In this document: positions 45,568 to 52,704 of the stretch, piece by piece
Layout: each line of letters begins with the position of its first letter
Position numbering within the stretch: the first letter of the stretch is position 1
DNA from: Candidatus Zixiibacteriota bacterium
Lineage (GTDB): Bacteria; Zixibacteria; MSB-5A5; GN15; FEB-12
DNA: 64,000 nt
Assembly (NCBI GenBank): GCA_040753875.1
Contig: JBFMDV010000036.1
Location: 52,283-116,282, forward strand
Direction: 5' to 3'
Position numbers and translations under genes: made by a program
The notes under the pieces: generated by a model
What the model was told of the DNA's origin: nothing
Databases searched by the model: none
Seen by the model: the letters and a program-made list of their open reading frames with translations, nothing else

Positions 45568-46341
45568 CTATTTCACGATGCCGCGATTGGAGCGGCCCAG
45601 AAAACCGAGCACTTGCTCGATCTCCGGACCAATCTGGATCTCCCCGCGGATTCGCGCCACCGCCTGCGAGGTGTTCAGACCGGAGAAAAACAGGATCTTG
45701 AACGCCTGCTCCAGCTGCTCAATCGTGGCTGCAGCAAAACCCCGTCGACGAAGCCCGATCGAGTTTATCCCGATCACCTTCAGCGGATACCCCGCCACCA
45801 GTGCGTACGGGCAGATATCCTGCTGCACGCGAAACCCACCACCGACCATGCAGTGCGCGCCGATCTTGACAAACTGGTGCACCGGCAGCACGCCCCCCAG
45901 AATGGCGTATTCATCGACTTCCACATGTCCCGCCAGATTCACCGAATTGGCCATGATGACATTGTTGCCGATAATGCAGTCGTGCGCCACGTGCGCGTAC
46001 GCCATAATGAAACAATTAGTCCCGAGTGTCGTCTCGCCGCGCGCCTTGGTGCCGCGATTGATCGTCACATATTCCCGCACCACTGTATCGTCACCGATCA
46101 CGGCGCTCGTTTTCTCGCCGCCGAACTTGAGATCCTGCGGCTGTGTGCCGATCACCGCACCGTGCGACACCCGCACGTTATTGCCGAGAACCGCGCCGTC
46201 GGCCAGGAGCACATTCGATGCCACCGCGCATCCTGAACCGATCACCACGTTGTCTTCCACGATCGTATACGGCCCGATCGTGACATTATCGGCTACCTGC
46301 GCTTTGGGAGAGACTATCGCAGTTGAATGGATATTACTCAT
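45568..46341 (-). CDS. lpxA: Acyl-ACP:UDP-N-acetylglucosamine O-acyltransferase
   Basis: LpxA transfers a 3-hydroxyacyl chain to UDP-GlcNAc, the first step of lipid A synthesis. The 257-aa protein shows the left-handed beta-helix hexapeptide repeats (IHSTAIVSPKAQVADNVTIG onward), the conserved YAHVAHDCIIGNNVIMANSV with the catalytic His near residue 120, and the C-terminal helical cap (NSIGLRRRGFAAATIEQLEQ). Its start overlaps the end of lpxC/fabZ by 4 nt (ATGA). Chain-length specificity is not predictable by eye. Confidence 0.96.
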   Translation of the reverse strand: MSNIHSTAIVSPKAQVADNVTIGPYTIVEDNVVIGSGCAVASNVLLADGAVLGNNVRVSHGAVIGTQPQDLKFGGEKTSAVIGDDTVVREYVTINRGTKARGETTLGTNCFIMAYAHVAHDCIIGNNVIMANSVNLAGHVEVDEYAILGGVLPVHQFVKIGAHCMVGGGFRVQQDICPYALVAGYPLKVIGINSIGLRRRGFAAATIEQLEQAFKILFFSGLNTSQAVARIRGEIQIGPEIEQVLGFLGRSNRGIVK

Positions 46342-47729
46342 CGGTCGATCACCATGGCCATGAAATCGGCGCTTGCCACAAGGTTGTCATCCACGAACGC
46401 CTGTCCGCTCATCTTGCACGTGTTTCGGCGGAACGCCTGCATTTCCAGTTCGAAACGCAACTGGTCCCCCGGAAGAACCGGCTTGCGGAATTTGGCGTTG
46501 TCAATCGAAAGAAAATAAACCAGCTTCGTTTCCGGCTGCTCGATCGCGTTTAACAAGAGCACCCCGCCGGCCTGGGCCATTGCCTCCAGTATCAACACCC
46601 CCGGCATGATCGGATGCCCGGGAAAATGCCCCTGGAAAAACGGCTCGTTGATAGTCACGTTTTTGATAGCCGTCAGGTTCTTGTCCGGCACCAGGTCGAT
46701 GATCCGATCCACCAGCAAAAACGGATACCGGTGCGGCATGATTTTCATGATGGCGTTGATATCGAGAAACGTCCCGGTTCCATTGGCGCGGTACCGCCCG
46801 GCGATCTTCTTCTTCTTGTACAACTCGCGCATTTTTCTCGCGAGCGCCACGTTCGCCTTGTGACCGGAACGCCCCGCCAGCACGTGCCCCTTAAACGGCA
46901 CACCTATGAGAAACAAATCCCCCAGCAGGTCGAGCGTCTTGTGCCGCACCGGCTCATTATAGAACCGCAGCGGAATATCGTTGATGATACCGGTCTTGCC
47001 GACAAAGGCATGTTCTTTGAGATTCAATGCGCGGCGAATGCGGTCTACCTCAATCTGCCCAAGGTCAGAATCGTAGATGACCACGGCGTTGTCCAGCCCG
47101 CCACCTTTTATGAGTCCATGCGACTTGAGCATCTCTACCTCGGACAAGAAGCAGAACGTCCGAGCCGGAGCGAACTCATCGACAAATTCTTTCTCGAGGT
47201 CTACGAGTGTCGTGTACTGTGTCCCCAGCGCCGGATTCTGGTAATCGATCATAAACGTGATGCGCAGGTCGTTTGATGGCGTCACCACCAGATCGACCCG
47301 TCGGTCCGGTTCGCTGTACGACATGGGAGTATCGATCTCGAGATACTGTTTGTCGGCGTCCTGGTCGGCTATACCGGCTTCCAGAAGCTTGTCAACATAC
47401 GGCTTGGCGGAGCCATCCCCAACCGGCGGCTCGTTACCGTCGAGTTCGACAATCATATTGTCGAGTTGCAGGCCGGCAAATGCCGCCAGCACATGCTCGA
47501 CCGTGTAGACCTTCGCTTCCCCCTGCTGCAATGTGGTGCCGCGGGAGATGTCGACCACGTGATCGATATCAGCGATGACCGAGGGCTTGCCGGGAAGGTC
47601 CGCGCGGACAAATAAGATTCCGTGATCCGGGGGGGCCGGCTTGAATATCATGGTGCAGTTGGTGCCGGTGTGAAGACCGATGCCGGTCAGTGAGATTTCG
47701 CGCTGGATAGTTCGTTGCTTCTCGTACAT
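46338..47729 (-). CDS. Bifunctional LpxC deacetylase / FabZ dehydratase
   Basis: This 463-aa fusion joins LpxC (residues 1-300) and FabZ (about 320-463), an arrangement typical of Bacteroidetes and relatives. LpxC: SLTGIGLHTGTNCTMIF, YTVEHVLAAFAGLQLDNMI with the zinc His, LDGNEPPVGDGSA, RHKTLDLLGDLFLIG and RSGHKANVALAR. FabZ: MPHRYPFLLVDRIIDLV, PFFQGHFPGHPIMPGVLILE with its His/Glu dyad. LpxC performs the committed step of lipid A synthesis; FabZ dehydrates 3-hydroxyacyl-ACP. As first gene of the operon it may balance phospholipid and lipid A. Confidence 0.97.
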   Translation of the reverse strand: MYEKQRTIQREISLTGIGLHTGTNCTMIFKPAPPDHGILFVRADLPGKPSVIADIDHVVDISRGTTLQQGEAKVYTVEHVLAAFAGLQLDNMIVELDGNEPPVGDGSAKPYVDKLLEAGIADQDADKQYLEIDTPMSYSEPDRRVDLVVTPSNDLRITFMIDYQNPALGTQYTTLVDLEKEFVDEFAPARTFCFLSEVEMLKSHGLIKGGGLDNAVVIYDSDLGQIEVDRIRRALNLKEHAFVGKTGIINDIPLRFYNEPVRHKTLDLLGDLFLIGVPFKGHVLAGRSGHKANVALARKMRELYKKKKIAGRYRANGTGTFLDINAIMKIMPHRYPFLLVDRIIDLVPDKNLTAIKNVTINEPFFQGHFPGHPIMPGVLILEAMAQAGGVLLLNAIEQPETKLVYFLSIDNAKFRKPVLPGDQLRFELEMQAFRRNTCKMSGQAFVDDNLVASADFMAMVIDR

Positions 47730-47959
47730 ACTTCTGCTATAAGGCTACAGTCGGACACCCGGAAGTCCAACTCCTGCAATCATCTAAGCAATTGTTTCCA
47801 AACAAGATGGCGGGAGTATACGAAGAACGCCGGGGTGACTCAAGCGGTTTTTTGGGTTGCCGGTAGGTCGGGTTCCGAAGCGAGTCACGCGCTTGACGTG
47901 ACGAATGGAGAAACCCGACGTCATGGTGACTCTTGCAAGATGCTGATGCTTGGGTGACG

Positions 47960-48059
47960 AGTCATTGCGAGACGGCGCGTTGCGCGGCGGCGAAGCAATC
48001 TCGAATTCCCCTCTTCGCCGCAAAACGAGATTGCTTCGGCGAAACGCCTCGCAATGACT
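47960..48059. repeat. 100-bp MITE-like inverted-repeat element
   Basis: Perfect 12-bp terminal inverted repeats (AGTCATTGCGAG 47960-47971; CTCGCAATGACT 48048-48059) enclose a second perfect 12-bp pair (GAAGCAATCTCG 47992-48003; CGAGATTGCTTC 48026-48037). The left half resembles the module at 22441-22499. It would form a long hairpin and carries no ORF. Confidence 0.8.
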
Positions 48060-48230
48060 TGTCTTAGGGGTACCACACCGTTTGCCTGGGTGCCCCACAG
48101 CTTGCTGTGGGATTGTGACGTTTGAAATGTGTTCTTCGGATAATGAAATACCGAATCGCACAGCAAGCCTTCGACTTCGCTCAGGCCGACGGCTGTGCGT
48201 CACCCATCGACAGGACTGCCTTGCTGCCGC
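48060..48230. repeat. Further repeat modules upstream of lpxC/fabZ
   Basis: After the MITE-like element come CCCACAG-CTTG-CTGTGGG (48094-48111), a CGCACAGC...GCTGTGCG pair (48157-48164, 48192-48199) and CCTTCGACTTCGCTCAGG (48168-48185), which is the complement-type counterpart of a module at 22633-22650. The remaining upstream region of lpxC/fabZ (47730-47959) shows no clear ORF. Confidence 0.6.
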
Positions 48231-48488
48231 CTACACCTCCTTCAGCGCTTTCACTTGTCGCAGCCTGCGGAACAACTGGATGTACTCCTTCACCATCACC
48301 TCTTCCGCCTCGGACAGCCCCTCCATCATTGGAATCCCGATCCGGATCACCGCCCGCACCATATCCGCGGTCGTTCGATCATACTTCTTCGCCAACGCTT
48401 TCAGCCGCGCCTTGAGTTCGTATGAGACGGCGATATTGAGGCAATGCTCGCCGCGAATCTTGGCATTTTGCTCTTGCTGATCATTCAT
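48231..48488 (-). CDS. Putative ribbon-helix-helix DNA-binding protein
   Basis: The 85-aa protein (ATG at 48488 with AAGGAG 11 nt upstream; the frame runs 57 nt further without support) reads LNIAVSYELKARLKALAKKY near residue 17, then DRTTADMVRAVIRIGIPMME, which fits a ribbon-helix-helix: a strand followed by two helices with R/K contacts. Such proteins are often antitoxins or plasmid-type repressors. The C-terminal helix (EEVMVKEYIQLFRRLRQVKA) could be a dimerisation or partner-binding segment. It follows the sigma-like gene at a distance of 300 bp filled with repeats. The assignment is tentative. Confidence 0.6.
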   Translation of the reverse strand: MNDQQEQNAKIRGEHCLNIAVSYELKARLKALAKKYDRTTADMVRAVIRIGIPMMEGLSEAEEVMVKEYIQLFRRLRQVKALKEV

Positions 48489-48586
48489 GCTCTTTCTCCT
48501 TGTCTTGTGGTCATATTGCTCTGTTCGTGGTTCGACTGCGCTCACCAGGGCGCAACCGGACTAACCTCAAACCACGAGGTTGTTCT

Positions 48587-48785
48587 CCCTCTCCCCTCAG
48601 AGGGGAGAGGGTCGGGGTGAGGGGTTCCGAGTGGTGCGGGAGTCATCTCCCTACACAAACCCACCCGCGAGCGGGTGGGCCACCCAGCGTGTAAACCATT
48701 TTCCCGGTCTATTCTGTAAGCCATGTTACCGATTTGTACCGTTTCCCCCTCTCCCCGCTCAGGGGAGAGGGTTGGGGTGAGGGGT
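48587..48785. repeat. Repeated GC-hairpins between the sigma-like and RHH genes
   Basis: Two related copies: CCCTCTCCCCT-CAG-AGGGGAGAGGG (48587-48611) followed by TCGGGGTGAGGGG, and CCCTCTCCCC-GCTCA-GGGGAGAGGG (48747-48771) followed by TTGGGGTGAGGGG. Between them CCCACCCGC-GA-GCGGGTGGG (48660-48679) is another hairpin. The second copy ends 4 nt from the sigma-like stop and may act as its terminator. Confidence 0.7.
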
Positions 48786-48788
48786 CGC

Positions 48789-49337
48789 TCAGTGATACTT
48801 CTCGTGCCCGATCAATTGCTGCGGCGTCTTAATCCGCAGTCCGAAGCGATCGCGAATGGCGCGAATCACCGGCTTCCAGGTGTCGCACGGGCCGCGCGAC
48901 TCTATCAACTCGTCGATTTCCTTCCGACGACCGGATGAACAGATCAAGCAGCTTCGACCGGTTTCAACCCGCCGCAGCCCGAACTCGTCTTCAACGAATC
49001 TTGCCAGTTTTGTTCTGAGCTTTCGGATCGCGCGATGGTGCAGCGCTTCGAGTTTGTGGACCGGCCGTCCGGTTAATTCAGACATCTCACGGTACGTGAT
49101 CCCCTCAAAATGGAACTTGTAGATGAATTCTGACTCATCCTCAGTAAGAGTGGTCAGCGCCTGCCGCACCGCCAGGGTGATTCTCGCCGTCCTGGCACTT
49201 TCACTGTCTGCCGTGCCGGTGAACGCCAGCCTTTCGGACAGTATCTCAAGGGAGAGAACCTCTGGCGCTTGCGGGGCGTGGGACGCCGTCTCCACCCGCC
49301 AATTCTGATAGACGATTCGCCTTTTCGTAACCACCAA
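48789..49337 (-). CDS. Sigma-region-4-like protein with a Cys-containing C-terminal domain
   Basis: The 182-aa protein has a sigma-70 region 4-like helix-turn-helix: LAVRQALTTLTEDESEFIYK, FEGITYREMSELTGRPVHKL and EALHHRAIRKLRTKLARFV (residues 50-110). There is no recognisable region 2, so it cannot be an ordinary sigma factor. The rest, RSCLICSSGRRKEIDELIES then TWKPVIRAIRDRFGLRIKTP and QQLIGHEKYH, has a CxxC and three His in a pattern I know only from uncharacterised proteins. The start is TTG at 49337 or GTG at 49334, with AAGGGG before it. A separate regulator, anti-sigma partner or phage-type protein are all possible. Confidence 0.55.
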   Translation of the reverse strand: MVVTKRRIVYQNWRVETASHAPQAPEVLSLEILSERLAFTGTADSESARTARITLAVRQALTTLTEDESEFIYKFHFEGITYREMSELTGRPVHKLEALHHRAIRKLRTKLARFVEDEFGLRRVETGRSCLICSSGRRKEIDELIESRGPCDTWKPVIRAIRDRFGLRIKTPQQLIGHEKYH

Positions 49338-49579
49338 TCCATCCCCTTCGCAGGTATTAAGGAGTCCGGGAAACCGGGTCGAGTTTCTTTCTTAGGCAAG
49401 CTATCGAGTGAAGACCTTGTCGCGCTACCACATGGGGGTCATGTGATTCTGGCAGGGATATGATCTGGGCGTCTCACGTGAATCACTTCAAATTTGTGGG
49501 GTGCAAAAGGGTACGACTTTTGCCCATCGCCAGTGTATGAATTGGCGTATATTCGGCGGACGCTTGATGAGAGAGAAAA

Positions 49580-49630
49580 ATGGCCGATGATAGTAAGATG
49601 CAGACGTTCATAGCAGGTTTGGACCGATAG
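49580..49630 (+). CDS. 16-codon leader ORF before the CPBP gene
   Basis: The ORF MADDSKMQTFIAGLDR ends with TAG two nt before the CPBP ATG. It has a GAGAGAG upstream, while the CPBP start has none. This would allow translational coupling. It is too short for certainty and has no recognisable motif such as a regulatory codon run. Confidence 0.35.
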   Translation: MADDSKMQTFIAGLDR

Positions 49631-49632
49631 CC

Positions 49633-50415
49633 ATGGAGCAGTCCCGTTACGAGCGTGAGACCGTCTACCCGTTGCCGGGGACGGCAAGCTACCCGACGAC
49701 GCCATACGAGTTGTTCAAGTTCGAATCCGGCAACGAGCAGTTCCGCGTCTCGCGGTTGACTTACGCCTCGCTGGTGTTCTTGCTGCTGCTCTATCCGGGC
49801 GTCTCGTTCCTCGGCGCGGGTGGGGATCCCAGGGAGTTACTTCGTAACCTGACTCCTGGCGTGCTGATGGTTCTTCTGGTCACGACTGTGGTATTCCAAT
49901 GGGTCATCTTCCTGCTCAACTATGTTTCGATATTTCGCGAGGGGACCGGCCTTACCGGAATTGGCCTCGGCAGGCTTCGACTAGTTGACCTGCTGTGGGC
50001 GGTGGCATTTTTATTGGCTGCCAACCTCATTCTATCCGGCCTTGCCTGGGGGCTGGGTCAGGTCGGTCTGCCGATGCCCGGCGAGGTGGGCATGCTGATC
50101 CCAAAGGACGCTGCAGGGAAAGTTGTCTGGGTGGTGGTAGCCCTCACGGCTGGGTTCTGTGAAGAAGTGGCCTTTCGTGGGTACCTGATGACACGGCTTC
50201 GCCTGCTGGGGCGTTTCAAGAACTGGCTCGTCCCGACCATCCTGTCGGCGGTTGCCTTTGGCGCTTGCCACGCATACCAGGGAATTCCCGGCTTCATTGT
50301 CATCACGGTCTATGGTGTCATGTTCTCACTACTGTTCATTCATACCGGGCGGCTGTGGCCTTGTATTATCGCACATTTCCTCCAGGATTTTGGCGCCCTT
50401 TTCTTCCCGCACTGA
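49633..50415 (+). CDS. CPBP family intramembrane (CAAX-type) protease
   Basis: The 260-aa protein has about seven hydrophobic segments and the CPBP/Abi motifs: AGFCEEVAFRGYLMTRLR, the EExxxR motif, near residue 178; FGACHAYQGIPGFIVITV with the first His near 215; and CIIAHFLQDFGALFF with the second. These form the glutamate/His site of the intramembrane protease fold. Family members process prenylated or bacteriocin-type peptides or give immunity to them. No such partner is seen nearby. The gene is convergent with nothing close and sits between the sigma-like regulator and the beta-helix protein. Confidence 0.85.
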   Translation: MEQSRYERETVYPLPGTASYPTTPYELFKFESGNEQFRVSRLTYASLVFLLLLYPGVSFLGAGGDPRELLRNLTPGVLMVLLVTTVVFQWVIFLLNYVSIFREGTGLTGIGLGRLRLVDLLWAVAFLLAANLILSGLAWGLGQVGLPMPGEVGMLIPKDAAGKVVWVVVALTAGFCEEVAFRGYLMTRLRLLGRFKNWLVPTILSAVAFGACHAYQGIPGFIVITVYGVMFSLLFIHTGRLWPCIIAHFLQDFGALFFPH

Positions 50416-50730
50416 TACCGTCTTCTGCAATGTAATGCACAGCAAGAACTTACGGAGCAGCATCAGCCGCCATCAGAAAAGTCGGTGCGACATCTCCAAA
50501 ATGCCCAAATCTTCCCCCCGAACAGGCCGCAGGCCGGTCGCATAACCTTTTGTTTTGCTTGACGTTGTGCAGGGAATATACGAAACAACCCACGTCGGAG
50601 ATTCGTAAACGAGATTGATGAAGACTGCCCTGTGGGATTGTATCAATGGTACCAGATGAACTCCACGGGAAGAACGCTTGACGAAAGGTATATTAGATTT
50701 GAGAATGGATTCTGCGTGTTGTGAACATCC
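50416..50730. other. Upstream region of the beta-helix protein gene
   Basis: These 315 bp lack a supported ORF. A TTGACG at about 50679 with a GAGAAT 17 bp later is a possible promoter for the following gene. A GC-rich AGGCCGCAGGCCGG run lies near 50526. Minus-strand ORF-like readings here look like noise. Confidence 0.35.
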
Positions 50731-52692
50731 ATGGGACTGGCAGCAATAGCATTGGTCAAAGGGTTGCGTACAGTGAGAAGTAGTAGAACCAGAACTGAAT
50801 CCGAACGTGCAGGGTTCATCGCACTTGTTGTCACAGTTCTTCTGGCCAACCTCGCTGCTGCTCAGACCGCCCTCCCCCCGAATATCGAAAACTCCAAGCC
50901 GCAAAATAAGAAGGCCATCGTACTAAGCCGCGAATCGAGAGAGTTGGCCGAGGAATACGCCGACCTGCTGGAGGAACTCCGGGACCTGACCGCCGACTAC
51001 CAGGAATATCTGGAAGAGTACAACGACAAGATCCTCAGGCAGTACCAGGATCAGCTCAGTGCTCTCGCCGGCCGAATCGACAACGGCACCTATGCGTCCG
51101 AGCCCGAACAGCTATCCGCCGACCTTTTGAAGAGCGAGACCGAACTTCAAAAGCTCGAGACTGAGATTCAGGAATCGAAGACAGTGTATCCGGTGAAGCT
51201 GTTTTACCTGGTGCGGGGTCTTCGCCGTGAGATGAGTTCCACACGCCGGCTGTTGCTGGATGAAATGGAACAGAAGCTGGTTTCGCATAACGTCCAGCTT
51301 GCGGCGATAGAAGAGTATGTCAGAAGTGTGCTGGAAGGGATACAAGTCAGGTGGGAGACCGCACCCGATGGCAGCACTATTTACTACGTGCAATCGGACC
51401 CTTCCGCGCCGAGGCCCCGTGTGTACGCCAAAGTTGTCCTGACCGAGGACAGCACCAAAGCGCCGGAGCATCCAGAAGTCGGCTTTGCCGTCCCAGAGCC
51501 TCCCACACCCCCGGATGTAGATTACGCGCCGGTCGGCACGCCGCTCGCACCCGGCGAGGTTGGACAGTCGAAACTGCTGACGGCCAATGTGACGGTCGAT
51601 TCGGATCGACTCCCCATCGCTATCTTCAGCCGGATGGGAGATGTCGAGGTCCAGGGCTCCGAAGGTCAGCAGATCGCCGCCGAGCTGTCGATCGAGGTCT
51701 CCGGCGAATCCAGGACGGTGGAAAAGAAGTTCCTGGCGGGCACCCGGCTTGAAGTCACTTCCAGCGACAAAGGGTACGACATTCGGGCGACTATCCCGAG
51801 CGACAGATCCCGCTCTCTGCGCGTTCTCAACTCACGCCTCGTCGTCTCCGTACCCGCGCGCAACTATGTCGTCTGTGAAAACAGCTACGGCAACGTTACC
51901 ATTACCGAGCTCCAGAACGGTGTGCGTGTCAAGGGCAGCTATTCGTCCCTCGACATTTCGGAGATCAAGGGGGGCGTGACGGCCGCGACCACCATGGGGG
52001 CCGCGTCGATATACGAGGCCTCCGGGCCGATTTCAATAAAGACCGCCTACGCTCCAGTGACCGTGGCCACCATACGCGGAGACGTCACGATCGAGAACGC
52101 CTATGGAACAGTGGTGGTTTCCGATTGTCGCGGCAAGGCCACCATCACCAATTCGGGCCAGGTCAGCATTTCTGATCACGTCGGGGATGTAAAAATCACC
52201 AACACGCTCGGCCCGGTCGAGATCGCCGACATCTCCGGCAACGTGCGCGCCTCGAACGCCTTCCAGCCGGTGAGCATTCATAATGTCGATGGGTCCGTAA
52301 CGGTGGAGAACAGCAACTCGGCCATTCAACTATCGGAGATCGGCGGCATGCTTTCGGCCAGCAACAAGTTTGGCCAGATCATGGCCGAAGACCTGCGAGG
52401 TCCGGTCAATCTGGTCAATCAGAACGGCAATGTTATCGTGGCGCTTGACCGGGCTCTCGGCGGCACTTCGTCGATACGCACGACTTTCGGCAACATCAAC
52501 GTCAGCGTACCGTCGACGGCCGACCTGTTCGTCGACGCCCGCACGGTGTTTGGTGATATCCGGAGTTTTATGCCGCTCAAGGTGATTGGCCAGGGAACAT
52601 CCAAGGCGGCGGTTCTGACAATTGGCAAGGGGGGGGATTCTCTACTGCTGGTGGGCTCCAACAGCTCGATCGTCATCGACGAAAAGCGCTGA
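50731..52692 (+). CDS. Secreted coiled-coil and DUF4097-like beta-helix protein
   Basis: The protein (653 aa from 50731) has a signal peptide (FIALVVTVLLANLAAA), then a long coiled coil at about residues 65-150 (LAEEYADLLEELRDLTADYQ; LLKSETELQKLETEIQESK), then a repetitive beta region from about residue 290 onward. In it short units such as GPISIKTAYAPVTVATIRGD and GNVRASNAFQPVSIHNVDGS follow a 20-residue rhythm, matching the DUF4097/DUF4098 right-handed helix group. A GTG start at 50773 with AAAGGG before it would trim 14 residues. Its role is probably at the envelope or outside the cell. Confidence 0.75.
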   Translation: MGLAAIALVKGLRTVRSSRTRTESERAGFIALVVTVLLANLAAAQTALPPNIENSKPQNKKAIVLSRESRELAEEYADLLEELRDLTADYQEYLEEYNDKILRQYQDQLSALAGRIDNGTYASEPEQLSADLLKSETELQKLETEIQESKTVYPVKLFYLVRGLRREMSSTRRLLLDEMEQKLVSHNVQLAAIEEYVRSVLEGIQVRWETAPDGSTIYYVQSDPSAPRPRVYAKVVLTEDSTKAPEHPEVGFAVPEPPTPPDVDYAPVGTPLAPGEVGQSKLLTANVTVDSDRLPIAIFSRMGDVEVQGSEGQQIAAELSIEVSGESRTVEKKFLAGTRLEVTSSDKGYDIRATIPSDRSRSLRVLNSRLVVSVPARNYVVCENSYGNVTITELQNGVRVKGSYSSLDISEIKGGVTAATTMGAASIYEASGPISIKTAYAPVTVATIRGDVTIENAYGTVVVSDCRGKATITNSGQVSISDHVGDVKITNTLGPVEIADISGNVRASNAFQPVSIHNVDGSVTVENSNSAIQLSEIGGMLSASNKFGQIMAEDLRGPVNLVNQNGNVIVALDRALGGTSSIRTTFGNINVSVPSTADLFVDARTVFGDIRSFMPLKVIGQGTSKAAVLTIGKGGDSLLLVGSNSSIVIDEKR

Positions 52693-52704
52693 GCGTTCGC
52701 TCTT

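Noticed and set aside
50473..50904. 143-codon minus-strand ORF upstream of the beta-helix gene
   Set aside because: Overlaps the signal-peptide coding part of a convincing gene; Cys/Ser-rich without any family pattern.
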